A DNA stretch of 64,000 nucleotides from Roseimicrobium gellanilyticum (lineage in GTDB: Bacteria; Verrucomicrobiota; Verrucomicrobiia; Verrucomicrobiales; Verrucomicrobiaceae), in contig NZ_QNRR01000005.1 in the NCBI RefSeq assembly GCF_003315205.1, positions 248,001 to 312,000 on the forward strand, in the 5' to 3' direction. Position numbers and translations under genes: made by a program. How positions within the stretch are numbered: position 1 is the stretch's first letter; every line of letters starts with the position of its first letter. Below, one piece after another: positions 36,098 through 45,672 of the stretch. The notes under the pieces are model-generated. The model made no database searches. It was given only the letters and a program-made list of their open reading frames with translations, and was not told where the DNA came from.

Positions 36098-37171
36098 TCA
36101 CTTGAACAGCCAGTCGAAGAGACCACGACGCCGCTGCGGCGGGGGTGGGGGAGGCGGCTGTGGCGTGCTGCGCTCGACGTACACCGGGCGTGGTGTGGGC
36201 TTCGGTCCTTCAATGACCACGGTCATGCCCTTGGTGATCATTTTGGTGAGCCGCACCACATCCCAGTTCGCCGTGCGCATGCAGCCGTGGCTGGCGCTGC
36301 GGCCGATGGTCTGTGGCTGATTCGTGCCGTGCACACCGATGCCGGGTTTGCTGAGTCCAATCCACATCACTCCCACGGGATTGTTCGGGCCGATTGGCAG
36401 GTTGTAGTAGTTCTCGCTGCGTACGCCGTAGTCCAAAACACTCTTGTCCCAGCGAAAGGTGGGCATCTGGGTGATGCCGACGATGCGCCAGGTGCCGGGT
36501 GGCGTTGCAAGATAGCCACTGCCAGGCGTGATGGGCAGGCTGGCGAGGATTTTCTCACCGTCGTAGAGGTCGAGAATCTTTTCGCGGGTATCGATTTTGA
36601 TGACTCGCGCGAGGTAGTCGGGATTCTCCGGCAGGCTGGCGATGGGAGTAAGCTCTTCAATCAAGAAAGGCTCCACATTCGGCACGCGCACGGTGTCGCC
36701 CGGTTTGAGCCTGCTCATCTTCATCGGGAGATTGATGAACTCCAGCAGCTCTGGTGCGCAGTGGAAGCGCTCCGTGAGGAACTCCAGAAGCGAGTCGTAT
36801 GGCAGGTACTTCTTCTTGCTCTGGGCGGAAGGCTGGCTGGGCAGATCCCCCACGAACTTCAGATCCTCCTCCTTGATGGTGTAGGTGGTGTAGAGCTGCG
36901 TGATGTTGGAGAGATCCAAGGTGTGTCCTTCCAGAGGCGTCTCGGCGAAGCCCTGCGCACGCTGATACCGATTCAGGGCCTTCGTGGTGAATTCACCCGG
37001 CCGGCCATCCAGTTTTCCGGGACCAAAAAGTTTTCCATCCAGGAAGATCTGAAGTCGCAGCACGGCATCGATGGGCTCCGGCGCCTTCGGCAGCGGGTCG
37101 GGGAGCATGGCAAAAGCCGTGGTCGTGGCAAAGACCAGAACTGCCGGGAGTACGAAGGAGATGCCTTTCAT
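36098..37171 (-). CDS. L,D-transpeptidase (YkuD family)
   Basis: A 357-aa periplasmic enzyme. ATG 37171 gives MKGISFVLPAVLVFATTTAFA, a signal peptide. An N-terminal peptidoglycan-binding-like domain follows (VLRLQIFLDGKLFGPGKLDG ... ALNRYQRAQGF), then a LysM-like stretch (SRLKPGDTVRVPNVEPF). The YkuD catalytic domain has VMWIGLSKPGIGVHGTNQP and SHGCMRTANWDVVRL, holding the catalytic His and Cys. The proline-rich tail ends in PQPPPPPPPQRRRG. It cross-links peptidoglycan by 3-3 bonds or attaches proteins to it. Monocistronic. Confidence 0.93.
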   Translation of the reverse strand: MKGISFVLPAVLVFATTTAFAMLPDPLPKAPEPIDAVLRLQIFLDGKLFGPGKLDGRPGEFTTKALNRYQRAQGFAETPLEGHTLDLSNITQLYTTYTIKEEDLKFVGDLPSQPSAQSKKKYLPYDSLLEFLTERFHCAPELLEFINLPMKMSRLKPGDTVRVPNVEPFLIEELTPIASLPENPDYLARVIKIDTREKILDLYDGEKILASLPITPGSGYLATPPGTWRIVGITQMPTFRWDKSVLDYGVRSENYYNLPIGPNNPVGVMWIGLSKPGIGVHGTNQPQTIGRSASHGCMRTANWDVVRLTKMITKGMTVVIEGPKPTPRPVYVERSTPQPPPPPPPQRRRGLFDWLFK

Positions 37172-37361
37172 CGGGGACTTTTGTGCGGAGCGGAAACTTT
37201 GTGACACCGAGGAATTCCGTATGCAAAAAGTGCGCCCCACAGAGGTACGATTGCGAAAGCGCGTGTGGTCTTGTTTGCTATCACGAAGAGCGGGGATGCA
37301 GCGGCAAGCCTCCGTCCGTAATCTGCTCCGGGCAATTTGCGCTGGGCGACAAATTCTTTAT

Positions 37362-37382
37362 TTAAGTTGTTGCTTAATTAAG
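37362..37382. promoter_or_regulatory. Candidate ArsR operator
   Basis: Two overlapping AT-rich palindromes 22 bp before the arsR-type start: TTAAG-TTGTTG-CTTAA (37362-37377) and CTTAATTAAG (37373-37382). ArsR-family repressors bind such imperfect inverted repeats over their own promoters; the AT content contrasts with the surrounding DNA. Confidence 0.5.
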
Positions 37383-37403
37383 TGGTGACTTCATTATATT
37401 GGC

Positions 37404-37739
37404 ATGCTCGCTTTCACCGCGCTCGCAGATCCAACCCGGCGTCGCATTGTCGAGATGCTGGCGGAGGGGGAGCGCACCGCGGGTGAGATTGTGGCGCGGT
37501 TCGACATGACGGCTCCCGCCATCTCGCAGCATCTCAAGATGCTACGGGAGGCAGGCCTCGTGAACGTGCGCGCGGATGGCCAGCGCCGCATCCACTCGCT
37601 GGATCAGGGTGGATTCTCGGAAATGGAGGCGTGGATCGCAAAGACGAAGCGCTTCTGGGAAAACCGCCTGGATGTACTGGAGCAGACGCTCCGGGCTGAA
37701 GACGAAAAGAAGAAGAAACCCAGTGCGAAAAAGAAGTGA
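37404..37739 (+). CDS. ArsR-family repressor (SdpR-like)
   Basis: A 111-aa winged-helix protein: FTALADPTRRRIVEMLAEGERTAG, then IVARFDMTAPAISQHLKMLREAGLV, the helix-turn-helix. No Cys residues are present, so it is not a metal sensor of the ArsR/SmtB kind. A Lys-rich tail (EKKKKPSAKKK) follows. It lies 31 bp before the SRPBCC gene. ArsR plus AHSA1-type SRPBCC is a common two-gene operon. Likely autoregulated through the palindromes just upstream. Confidence 0.93.
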   Translation: MLAFTALADPTRRRIVEMLAEGERTAGEIVARFDMTAPAISQHLKMLREAGLVNVRADGQRRIHSLDQGGFSEMEAWIAKTKRFWENRLDVLEQTLRAEDEKKKKPSAKKK

Positions 37740-37770
37740 GCCCGCCTGGCTTTAGAACTCCCTACTCACC

Positions 37771-38784
37771 ATGAAACAAGATCCCACCTATCCTTTCGTG
37801 CGCGTTGTCAGGCGCATTTCCTTCCCTGCCGAGCGCGTGTTTGATGCATGGCTTGATCCCCACCTTGCCTCGCAGTGGCTCTTTTCCACACCCTCCGGAA
37901 CCATGGTGCGTGCAGAAGTGGACGCGCGGGTGGGGGGTAAGTTCACCTTCACAGACCGTCGTGATGGGGAGGATGTGGAGCATGCGGGTGAATATCTGGA
38001 GATCGATCGTCCGCGACGTCTTGTCTTCACCTTCGGTGTGCCGAAGTACTCCAAGGAATTCACGAAGGTGACAGTGGAGATTGTGCCCCAGGGAGACAGT
38101 TGTGAACTGACCCTGACACAGGATGTGCATCCCGACTGGGTGCATTTCGCCCCGCGTTCGCAAGATGGCTGGACTGTCATCGTCGAGGGGCTCGCCGCGA
38201 GCCTGGGAGAGCGTTATGCGGTGGTGAATCGACAGCCGGTGCAGCACATCGGTTCAGATGTGGCGCGTGTGGTGCGGTTGCTGCCCGGACCGGTGGAGCG
38301 TGTGTGGTCCTACCTGATGGAAGGTGACAAGCGCAAGACCTGGTTCACGGATGGCACCATTGAGCCGCGCCTCGGCGGTCGCGTGAATCTGCATTTCCGC
38401 CATGCGAATCTCTCGCCGGACGAAACACCTCCGGACAAATACCGCGCTGTGCATGACCCCGGAGTGACGATGGCTGGAGAAGTGGTCGCGTATGATCCTC
38501 CAAGAAAGCTTGGCATCACCTGGGAGGGCGAAAAGCCCGAAGAAACGTCTGAAGTGATCTTCGAGCTCGAACCTCAAGGCGACGACGTGCAACTGACGCT
38601 CACCCACCGGAAGCTCAATTCGGATGCGGAGCGCACCGACGTGAGTTCCGGCTGGCACCTGCACACCGCGATGCTCTTTGCACGCTTGTCCGGTTCCACG
38701 CCTTCTCCCTTGTGGGCAGCGCACAATCGCCTGGAGGCCTTTTATCAAAGGAAGCTGAAGGAGACTGTTGCTGCTGCCAGCTGA
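37771..38784 (+). CDS. Tandem SRPBCC (AHSA1-type) protein
   Basis: A 337-aa cytoplasmic protein made of two copies of the Activator of Hsp90 ATPase homolog 1-like domain. The first (about 1-150) starts with VRVVRRISFPAERVFDAWLDP. The second (about 165-330) starts with ARVVRLLPGPVERVWSYLMEG and has EGDKRKTWF. Such START-like folds form a hydrophobic cavity for small molecules; ligand unknown. The usual partner of an ArsR gene is a single ~150-aa domain, so this is a duplicated or fused version. Cotranscribed with the ArsR gene; convergent with the PAS-AraC gene. Confidence 0.88.
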   Translation: MKQDPTYPFVRVVRRISFPAERVFDAWLDPHLASQWLFSTPSGTMVRAEVDARVGGKFTFTDRRDGEDVEHAGEYLEIDRPRRLVFTFGVPKYSKEFTKVTVEIVPQGDSCELTLTQDVHPDWVHFAPRSQDGWTVIVEGLAASLGERYAVVNRQPVQHIGSDVARVVRLLPGPVERVWSYLMEGDKRKTWFTDGTIEPRLGGRVNLHFRHANLSPDETPPDKYRAVHDPGVTMAGEVVAYDPPRKLGITWEGEKPEETSEVIFELEPQGDDVQLTLTHRKLNSDAERTDVSSGWHLHTAMLFARLSGSTPSPLWAAHNRLEAFYQRKLKETVAAAS

Positions 38785-38803
38785 AGGTCATCACGCGCCA
38801 CGC

Positions 38804-39622
38804 TCATGTCGCACAGCGCAAAATCTGCCGGCGATACGCCAGGGGTGTCTGCCCAGCGTGCCGCCGGAAGTGCTCTGTGAAAGAGCTCTGGTCGTAGAAG
38901 CCACATGCGGAGGCGATGTCTGACAGCGAGGCATCGCTTTCGCGAAGCGCCCGGCACGCTGCAAGCACCCGTGTCTTGATGAGAAACTCCTGCGGTGTAA
39001 GACGAAGGACGGCACGAAAGCGCCGTTGAAGCTGGCGGATGGAAAGCCCCGCCTGCCTGGCAAGCGCAGCGATGCTTACCTGTTTGCGGAAGTGCTGGCG
39101 GATGAATTTCACGGATGCTGCAATCTCACGCCAGGGGGTGTCAAAGCGGGCGTGCCCCTCATACTCCTGGATGACACCCATCACGCCGATGATGCGCCCA
39201 CGGCGTGACCAGATGGGCAGCTTCGTCACCACGTACCAGTTCGGCACGCCCTGCGCATCCCACCATAGCTCGACGCGGTCGCTCATCGGCTCTCCGGTGG
39301 AGTAGATGCGGGCATCGTCGCTCACATAACTCTCCGCCATGCCGTGCGGATTGATGTCGAAGTCCGTGAGTCCCACCGTACTGGCATCATCACGAAGACC
39401 GTAACGTTCACGAATGCTGCGGCTCAGGAACATGATCTCACCGCGCTGGTTCTTCGCGAAAAAATGCAATCCCGGCAGGCTGTCGAAGAGCGTGTGGAAG
39501 AGGCTGGTGGGTGCAATCTCCTGCAGCCAGCTGTCCCGGCCATCGAGCTGACGCCGGAGTTCCGCCGCGGAGCGTGTCTTGCCGTGCAGGCTTCGACCGG
39601 GATTACGTGTCGCATTTGGCAT
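38804..39622 (-). CDS. AraC-family regulator with PAS sensor
   Basis: A 272-aa regulator. The N-terminal PAS domain (about 35-145) includes LFDSLPGLHFFAKNQRGEIM and VVTKLPIWSRRGRIIGVMGV. The C-terminal AraC DNA-binding domain has IAALARQAGLSIRQLQRRF and IASACGFYDQSSFTEHFRRH with the terminal TPLAYRRQ. The PAS cavity could sense a small ligand or oligosaccharide. It is divergent (137-bp gap) from the operon beginning with the serine hydrolase at 39760 and is the obvious candidate regulator of that polysaccharide cluster. Confidence 0.9.
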   Translation of the reverse strand: MPNATRNPGRSLHGKTRSAAELRRQLDGRDSWLQEIAPTSLFHTLFDSLPGLHFFAKNQRGEIMFLSRSIRERYGLRDDASTVGLTDFDINPHGMAESYVSDDARIYSTGEPMSDRVELWWDAQGVPNWYVVTKLPIWSRRGRIIGVMGVIQEYEGHARFDTPWREIAASVKFIRQHFRKQVSIAALARQAGLSIRQLQRRFRAVLRLTPQEFLIKTRVLAACRALRESDASLSDIASACGFYDQSSFTEHFRRHAGQTPLAYRRQILRCAT

Positions 39623-39759
39623 AGGATCTGTCGTCGTCAGCCCATAATCAATCCTGCTGGCAACATGACGTCAACCGCGTCGTTCTAGCCATCCCGCAGC
39701 CTGTGTTCTCGAATAGAGAGCATGGGGTCCGCAGCCATCCAGCCCGCGCTGCCTCTTCC

Positions 39760-41007
39760 ATGAAAATACGCTTCCTGATGTTCTTGGCCTTGCTGTTCAC
39801 GTCCGTGGCGATCGTGGCAGAGACACCGACCTCCGGTCCGCTGGCCGCGGCACTGAAACCGCTGGTGGACGAAGGCAAGATCGCCGGCGCAGTCATGCTG
39901 GTGGCAGACAAGGACAAGGTGCTGGCGCTGGAGAGTGCGGGCTATGCCAGCCTCGCCACCAAGGAGCCGATGAAGAATGACGCGGTCTTCTGGATTGCCT
40001 CCATGACCAAGTCCGTGACTGGTGTGGCGGTGATGATGCTGGTGGATGAAGGCAAGATCAGCCTGGATGATCCGGTGGAGAAATACCTGCCAGAGTTCAA
40101 GGGACAACAAGTGCAGGAGCGCGAAGGTGGTCCGCTGCATCCGCCGAAGCATCCCATCACCATCCGGGAGGTGATGACCCACACCAGCGGCCTGCTCACG
40201 GCACGTGATCCACGATTGAAATACGTGCCGACCCTGGAGGAGAAGGTGAAGCAGAGTGCGCAGTTCCCACTGATTCGCGAACCGGGCACCAAGTTTGAGT
40301 ACAACAACGTGGGCATCAATGCCGCAGGGCGCATCGTGGAAGTGGTGAGTGGGATGCCGTATCCCGAGTTTCTACAGCAGCGCCTCTTCACACCGCTCGG
40401 CATGAAGGACACCACCTTCTGGCCCACGGAGGAACAGGCATCACGCCTCGCTAGCTCTGTCCGCCTCAACAAAGATAAAACGGCGCTGGAGGATGTGAAG
40501 CTCGATGCGAACCTCCCGGCCGAGACGTTCGCGAAGCTTAGCAAAACGGCGACGGTGCCCAGGCGTGTGTTCGACAACTTCGGCGTCGGTAAATTCTCCG
40601 AGTATGCCAACAAATATGGCGAGCCTGCGGGCGGGCTTTTCTCCACTGCGACGGACATGGGACGTTTCTGCCAGATGTTGCTGAATGGCGGCACCTTTGA
40701 TGGGAAGCGCTATCTCACCGAGAATGCGGTGAAGGCCATGAGCAGTGTGCAGTCAGGTGATGTGAAAGTGACTCCGGACACCGGCTACGGCATTGGATGG
40801 TATGCGAAGTTTGCGGGAGCAGAACCTCCCGGCATGGGCAGCTACACCCATCAAGGTGCGCGCAAGACGGTGATGTGGGTCGATCCGAAGAATGGCCTGG
40901 CAATGGTCGTGATGGTCCAGAATTTTGACATGGACCCTGATGCGCACAAACGCATGCATCAGAGCTTCCTCAAGGCGGCCACGGGAGTGATTGGAAAGAA
41001 CAAGTGA
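39760..41007 (+). CDS. Secreted serine hydrolase, beta-lactamase (class C) fold
   Basis: A 415-aa protein; ATG 39760 gives MKIRFLMFLALLFTSVAIVAE, a signal peptide. Catalytic SMTK has Ser81 and Lys84, and the Tyr-x-Asn motif is in FEYNNVG; the C-terminal motif is near YTHQGARKTVMW. Members are carboxylesterases or D-aminopeptidases far more often than antibiotic-resistance enzymes, and several copies sit in this window. First gene of a likely six-gene operon; the next start is 12 bp downstream. Confidence 0.9.
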   Translation: MKIRFLMFLALLFTSVAIVAETPTSGPLAAALKPLVDEGKIAGAVMLVADKDKVLALESAGYASLATKEPMKNDAVFWIASMTKSVTGVAVMMLVDEGKISLDDPVEKYLPEFKGQQVQEREGGPLHPPKHPITIREVMTHTSGLLTARDPRLKYVPTLEEKVKQSAQFPLIREPGTKFEYNNVGINAAGRIVEVVSGMPYPEFLQQRLFTPLGMKDTTFWPTEEQASRLASSVRLNKDKTALEDVKLDANLPAETFAKLSKTATVPRRVFDNFGVGKFSEYANKYGEPAGGLFSTATDMGRFCQMLLNGGTFDGKRYLTENAVKAMSSVQSGDVKVTPDTGYGIGWYAKFAGAEPPGMGSYTHQGARKTVMWVDPKNGLAMVVMVQNFDMDPDAHKRMHQSFLKAATGVIGKNK

Positions 41008-41019
41008 TCCCAGTATTTC

Positions 41020-44000
41020 ATGAAAGTCTCACTCTCACGGACACTGATCCTCTACGTCTGCACGAGTTGGTGCTTGCTCAGCAGCCATTCATGGACGCAA
41101 CAACCTGCTGCTACCGGGAAGAAACCCAACATCATTTTCATCCTCGCGGATGACCTTGGCTGGAGTGACACTGCTATCAATGGCACGACCACCTTTTTCG
41201 AAACGCCAAACATCCAGAAGTTGGCGGATCGTGGCATGACCTTTCGCCAGGCGTATGCGGCGAACCCGACATGCTCACCCACGCGTGCGAGCATTCTTAC
41301 CGGGATGTATCCGGGGCGCATTGGCATCACTACGCCATCGTGCCATGAGCCTGACGTGCGACTGGAGGCCACGCTGAATCAGCGTTCCGCGCCGGACCAA
41401 CCCTCTCTGAGTACGCAGACGGCGACGCGACTGAAGCAGGAGTATTTCACACTCGCAGAAGCGTTGAAGGAAAATGGCTATAAGACGGGTCACTTCGGCA
41501 AGTGGCATCTGGGATTGGAACCGTATGATCCAAAGCGTCAAGGTTTCGATGTGGACGTGCCGAACTGGTCTGGTCCCGGTCCTTCTGGATACCTTGCTCC
41601 GTGGAAAGGAAAGAACTTCAGCCTGCCCGCGAAGGAAGGTGAGCACGTGGAGGACCTGATGTCGCAAGAGGCCATCAAGTTCATGCGCGAGCACAAGGAT
41701 GAGCCCTTCTATCTGAACTACTGGGCCTTCTCTGTACATTCCCCTTGGCAGGCGAAGCCGGACTTGGTGGAAAAGTATCGCCGCAAGTCTGACGCGAAAG
41801 CCCTGCAGCGTGAGCCTGTCTATGCCGCGATGGTGGAAAGTCTCGACGATGCCGTGGGCCGACTGCTGAATACGCTCGATGAGCTGAAGATCGCGGACCG
41901 GACCATCATCGTCTTCTTCTCAGATAATGGCGGAGTGAACTGGTTCGAGCCGAACATGAAGAAGAACTCGGGCATGGACTACGCGCCCACGAGCAATGCG
42001 CCTCTGCGTGGCGGCAAGGGCACGCTGTATGAAGGCGGTACGCGCGAGCCGTGCGTGGTGGTGTGGCCCGGCAAGACGCAAGCAGGCGCCAAGAGTGACG
42101 CCTTGCTGAGTAGCGTGGACTTCTATCCCACGCTGTTGGAGATGGCAGGTATTCCGGTGAAATCAGAAGTGAGGCTCGATGGCGTGAGCCAGGTGCCCGC
42201 GTTACTGGGGAAGAAGGGACCGAGAGACACCACCTTCTGCTACTTCCCGCACTACTCGCCTCCGGGCCACGTGGTGAAGACGGTGCCCGGTGCGTGGGTA
42301 CGGCAGGGCGACTGGAAGCTCATTCGCCTCTTCAACGCCGCGCCGGATCAGAATGATCGCTACGAGCTTTACAATCTCAAGGATGATCCGGGTGAGGCGC
42401 GAGATCTCTCCGTAGATCTTTATGCCAAAGTGCAGGAGCTCGATGTTTTGTTGAGCAAGCATTTGCGCGAGACCAACGCGCTCGTGCCGGGGAAGAATCC
42501 GTACTACAACCCGGAATTGCCAGATCTCATTCCCGTGAAGGGTGCCACGCTCGCGAAGCGGAATGGCGTACTGGTAATCACGGCGGAAGGAAACCCAAGC
42601 TTCAGCACGACGGAGTTACCGTCCGGACAGGGGCCTTTCACGCTTGGCGTGCGCATCCGTGCCCATGGCAAAGGTGAAGGGCGCATCTTCTGGAACACCA
42701 GCAAGAAGGAACCGTACGCTCGGGAGCGATCGGCCTCATTCCCGTTGGAGCACGATGATGCCTGGCACAACTACGCGATTGCCATCCCCGCGGCTCAGCC
42801 CCTGTATTCCTTGCGTCTGGATGCGGGCACCGGAGCTGGCGAGACGCGCGTTGAGTTCCTGCGTTTGCGTGACAAGGGTGAGAAGCTCGTGCGTGAGTGG
42901 ACCTTCAATGGGGATGACTATGTGACGGGCCCTGATTCGCGGAGGCAACCGGAGGTGCCTGTGGGGAAGCGTTTTCAGTTCACCTTTGATTCCTCAAAGA
43001 TCTTCCCCGGCACTTCGCGCGGTATCACGGTCTATGTGCCGGCGCAGTATAAGGCAGATAAACCGGCGTGTGTGTATGTGGGGCTGGATGGCTTGGGTTT
43101 TGGCGTGCCGGAGGTGTTCGACAATCTCATTCATAGCGGAGAGATGCCGGTGACGATTGCCATCGGAGTGGCACCCGGCAGTGTGGCCTCGACGAAGGCG
43201 GGGCAGAATCCACGGTTCAATCGCAGCTATGAGTTTGATGGCATGAACGACAACTTTGCACGGTTCATCCTCGAAGAACTGCTGCCAGACATCGAGAAGC
43301 GTCAGACGCCAGATGGCCTGCCCATTCGCCTCTCAAAGGATCCCAATGATCGCTGCACCGGGGGTGGTAGCACAGGAGGTATCGGCGCCTTCACACTGGC
43401 ATGGGAGCGGCCCGATGCGTTCCGTCGGGTGTTTTCATCCATTGGTACCTATGTGGGCATGCGTGGTGGTGATGGTTATCCCGTGCTGGTGCGCAAGACA
43501 GAGCCGAAGCCGATTCGCATCTTCATACAGGATGGCGAGCACGATCAATGGATGGGTGGCCCCGAGGTAGGGGACTGGTGGATGAGCAACCAGACCATGG
43601 AGCGCGCGCTGAAGTTCTCCGGCTATCAGGTGGAGCACGTGTGGGGCACGGGTCGACACAGCGGCAAACAGGCTGCGATGGAATTCCCAGATGCGATGCG
43701 TTGGTTGTGGAAAGGCTGGCCACAGCCGGTGACCAGCGGTACTTCGGACAATAAGGTGCTGCAGAGCATCCTGGCGCAAGGTGAGGAATGGAAGCCGGTG
43801 GCGGAGGTGGCGTCACCGGGTGGACCGCTTGCCACAGATGCACAGGGGAATGTGGCCTTTGTGAACACCAAAGAAAGTAAGCTGATGCAGGTGATCGCTG
43901 AAGGCGGCGTGCGCGAACTCGGCAGCACGAAGGCGGAGACGAGTTGTTTTGCCTTCGGTGCGGATGGCCGACTGCGCTTCGCCGATGCGAATGCCAAGAA

Positions 44001-44598
44001 GCTTATGGTTCGGGAGGCGGACGGAAAGGAAGCCGTGCTGGCGGAAGGGGTAGCTGCGACCAACTTCGTGGTCACGCATGATGGAAGAATCTATGCGACC
44101 GACGCGAAGGCAGGGACGCTCACGCTCATCAAGTCAGACGGTGCCAAGGTGGAACTCGACCACGGTCTGCGCCAACCATCTGCGGTCACGCTTTCGCCCG
44201 ATGGTCTGTGGCTCGCGGTGGCGGAGGCCTCGACACCGTGGGGCGTGAGCTGTCGCATCCAGGAAGATGGATCGGTGCAGGAGAAGCAGCGCTACTACTG
44301 GTACCACATTCCGGATTGGGCGGCGGACAGTGGTGCGAAGCAGGCGGTGATGGATGCTGCGGGCCAGATGTACGTGGCCACGCGCATGGGCGTGGAAGTG
44401 TTCGACCGCAACGGTCGTGTGCGGGCCATCCTGCCGCTGCCAAATCGTGGTGAGGCGAGTGCGGTGGCGTTCGGTGGGAAGGACTTCAAGACACTTTACG
44501 TGATCGCCGGTGGCAAGCTGTGGGCGCGCACGATGAAGATGGCAGGTGTCCCTGCGTGGAGCGCTCCCGTGCAACTTCCGCCTTGGGGTGCGGGCTGA
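41020..44598 (+). CDS. Sulfatase - CE1-like esterase - SMP-30 triple fusion
   Basis: A 1192-aa secreted protein in one uninterrupted frame. Signal peptide MKVSLSRTLILYVCTSWCLL. Sulfatase (about 33-500): KPNIIFILADDLGWSD, formylglycine site CSPTR with Cys85, TGHFGKWHLG. Beta-sandwich (about 505-640): GPFTLGVRIRAHGKGEGRIF. Esterase of the CE1/enterochelin-esterase type (about 645-903): nucleophile GGGSTGG with Ser784, QDGEHDQWMG and TGRHSG. SMP-30/gluconolactonase-like propeller (about 907-1192): GGPLATDAQGNVAFVNTKES, HDGRIYATDAKAGT. Separate enzymes of all three kinds occur in sulfated-glycan clusters; having them in one chain suggests removal of sulfate and acyl groups and lactone opening on the same substrate. 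Confidence 0.9.
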   Translation: MKVSLSRTLILYVCTSWCLLSSHSWTQQPAATGKKPNIIFILADDLGWSDTAINGTTTFFETPNIQKLADRGMTFRQAYAANPTCSPTRASILTGMYPGRIGITTPSCHEPDVRLEATLNQRSAPDQPSLSTQTATRLKQEYFTLAEALKENGYKTGHFGKWHLGLEPYDPKRQGFDVDVPNWSGPGPSGYLAPWKGKNFSLPAKEGEHVEDLMSQEAIKFMREHKDEPFYLNYWAFSVHSPWQAKPDLVEKYRRKSDAKALQREPVYAAMVESLDDAVGRLLNTLDELKIADRTIIVFFSDNGGVNWFEPNMKKNSGMDYAPTSNAPLRGGKGTLYEGGTREPCVVVWPGKTQAGAKSDALLSSVDFYPTLLEMAGIPVKSEVRLDGVSQVPALLGKKGPRDTTFCYFPHYSPPGHVVKTVPGAWVRQGDWKLIRLFNAAPDQNDRYELYNLKDDPGEARDLSVDLYAKVQELDVLLSKHLRETNALVPGKNPYYNPELPDLIPVKGATLAKRNGVLVITAEGNPSFSTTELPSGQGPFTLGVRIRAHGKGEGRIFWNTSKKEPYARERSASFPLEHDDAWHNYAIAIPAAQPLYSLRLDAGTGAGETRVEFLRLRDKGEKLVREWTFNGDDYVTGPDSRRQPEVPVGKRFQFTFDSSKIFPGTSRGITVYVPAQYKADKPACVYVGLDGLGFGVPEVFDNLIHSGEMPVTIAIGVAPGSVASTKAGQNPRFNRSYEFDGMNDNFARFILEELLPDIEKRQTPDGLPIRLSKDPNDRCTGGGSTGGIGAFTLAWERPDAFRRVFSSIGTYVGMRGGDGYPVLVRKTEPKPIRIFIQDGEHDQWMGGPEVGDWWMSNQTMERALKFSGYQVEHVWGTGRHSGKQAAMEFPDAMRWLWKGWPQPVTSGTSDNKVLQSILAQGEEWKPVAEVASPGGPLATDAQGNVAFVNTKESKLMQVIAEGGVRELGSTKAETSCFAFGADGRLRFADANAKKLMVREADGKEAVLAEGVAATNFVVTHDGRIYATDAKAGTLTLIKSDGAKVELDHGLRQPSAVTLSPDGLWLAVAEASTPWGVSCRIQEDGSVQEKQRYYWYHIPDWAADSGAKQAVMDAAGQMYVATRMGVEVFDRNGRVRAILPLPNRGEASAVAFGGKDFKTLYVIAGGKLWARTMKMAGVPAWSAPVQLPPWGAG

Positions 44599-44649
44599 TA
44601 TCCACGGTTCAGTCCCCTCTCACACGTTCTTTGTTCAGCTTCTCAAATC

Positions 44650-45639
44650 ATGTTTCGCTTCCGACATCTCATGGCCTCGTTGGCCATCGCTCTCTTTGTC
44701 GTGCCGGTCCTTCAAGGGCAGGCTCCACCACCCGAAAAGCAAAGTGCCACGGTATGGATGGCGCCGCCTGCAGGTGAAAAAGGCAAATGGATTCGTGAGC
44801 TCTTCGAGCGTCCGGATGAATGGAAGGACACGCGGGAGGTGGTGGACGTCTTCTTCCAGACGGATTTGAACTTCCAGCGTCACTTCAAGGACGAGGAATT
44901 GCAGACGTGGTTCGGCATGCTCAAGCAATGGAACATCAAGCTCGCTCTCGAAGTCGGCGCGTTGAAGGAATGGGGACGCACGGGCGAAAAGACTTTTAAC
45001 GCGGAGAAGCCCATCTGGGAGCGGTTGCAACGTTTGGGTGGGAACATCTATGCCATCGCCATGGATGAGCCGCTCGTGTGTGCGCGGGAGAAGATCCACG
45101 AGTCAGACGAATACGCGTTGGAAGAGACTGCGAACTACATCGCCCTCGTGCGACAACATTTCCCAAACATCCTCATCGGCGACATCGAGGCGTATCCGTC
45201 CATCTCCGTGGAGGATCATCAGAAGTGGATTGAGGGACTGGAAAAGAAGCTGGCGGCACGCAAGGTGCGCGGCCTCGACTTCTACCGCCTGGATGTGGAC
45301 TGGATCCGGTTCAACGTACAGCAGAAGGGCTCTTGGCGGGACCTGAAGCGGCTGGAGCACTACTGCCGCGGACGAAAGCTGCCCTTCGCTCTGATTTACT
45401 GGTCCTCCGGCTATCCCGCGATGCAGCATCGTGGGCTCGCGGATGACAGTACGTGGTACACTTCCATCATGCAGCAGGGCTATGACTATGTGAGCGTGGA
45501 TGGCAGGCCGGACCACTACGTCATTGAGAGCTGGGTGGGCGCACCTTCGAAGATGGTGCCGGATTCAGCCGACTGGACCTTCACGCGCTCGGTGCGCGAC
45601 TTCGCGAGGAAATTCGTGAAACAACAGCCGACGGAATAG
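44650..45639 (+). CDS. Secreted TIM-barrel-like protein, possible glycosidase
   Basis: A 329-aa protein with a signal peptide (HLMASLAIALFVVPVLQGQ). Alternating beta/alpha segments with acidic strand ends look like a (beta/alpha)8 barrel: DVFFQTDLNF, IKLALEVGALKEWG, IYAIAMDEPLVC, ILIGDIEAYPS, GLDFYRLDVDW, PFALIYWSSG. Glu in MDEP and the acids in GDIEAY would suit glycosidase catalysis, but I cannot place it in a GH family. It lies 51 bp after the triple fusion and 33 bp before the next sulfatase, all in one direction, so it probably works on the same glycan. Confidence 0.7.
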   Translation: MFRFRHLMASLAIALFVVPVLQGQAPPPEKQSATVWMAPPAGEKGKWIRELFERPDEWKDTREVVDVFFQTDLNFQRHFKDEELQTWFGMLKQWNIKLALEVGALKEWGRTGEKTFNAEKPIWERLQRLGGNIYAIAMDEPLVCAREKIHESDEYALEETANYIALVRQHFPNILIGDIEAYPSISVEDHQKWIEGLEKKLAARKVRGLDFYRLDVDWIRFNVQQKGSWRDLKRLEHYCRGRKLPFALIYWSSGYPAMQHRGLADDSTWYTSIMQQGYDYVSVDGRPDHYVIESWVGAPSKMVPDSADWTFTRSVRDFARKFVKQQPTE

Positions 45640-45672
45640 TTTTTCCTACGCCCACCCTCGCACGCACGAGCC

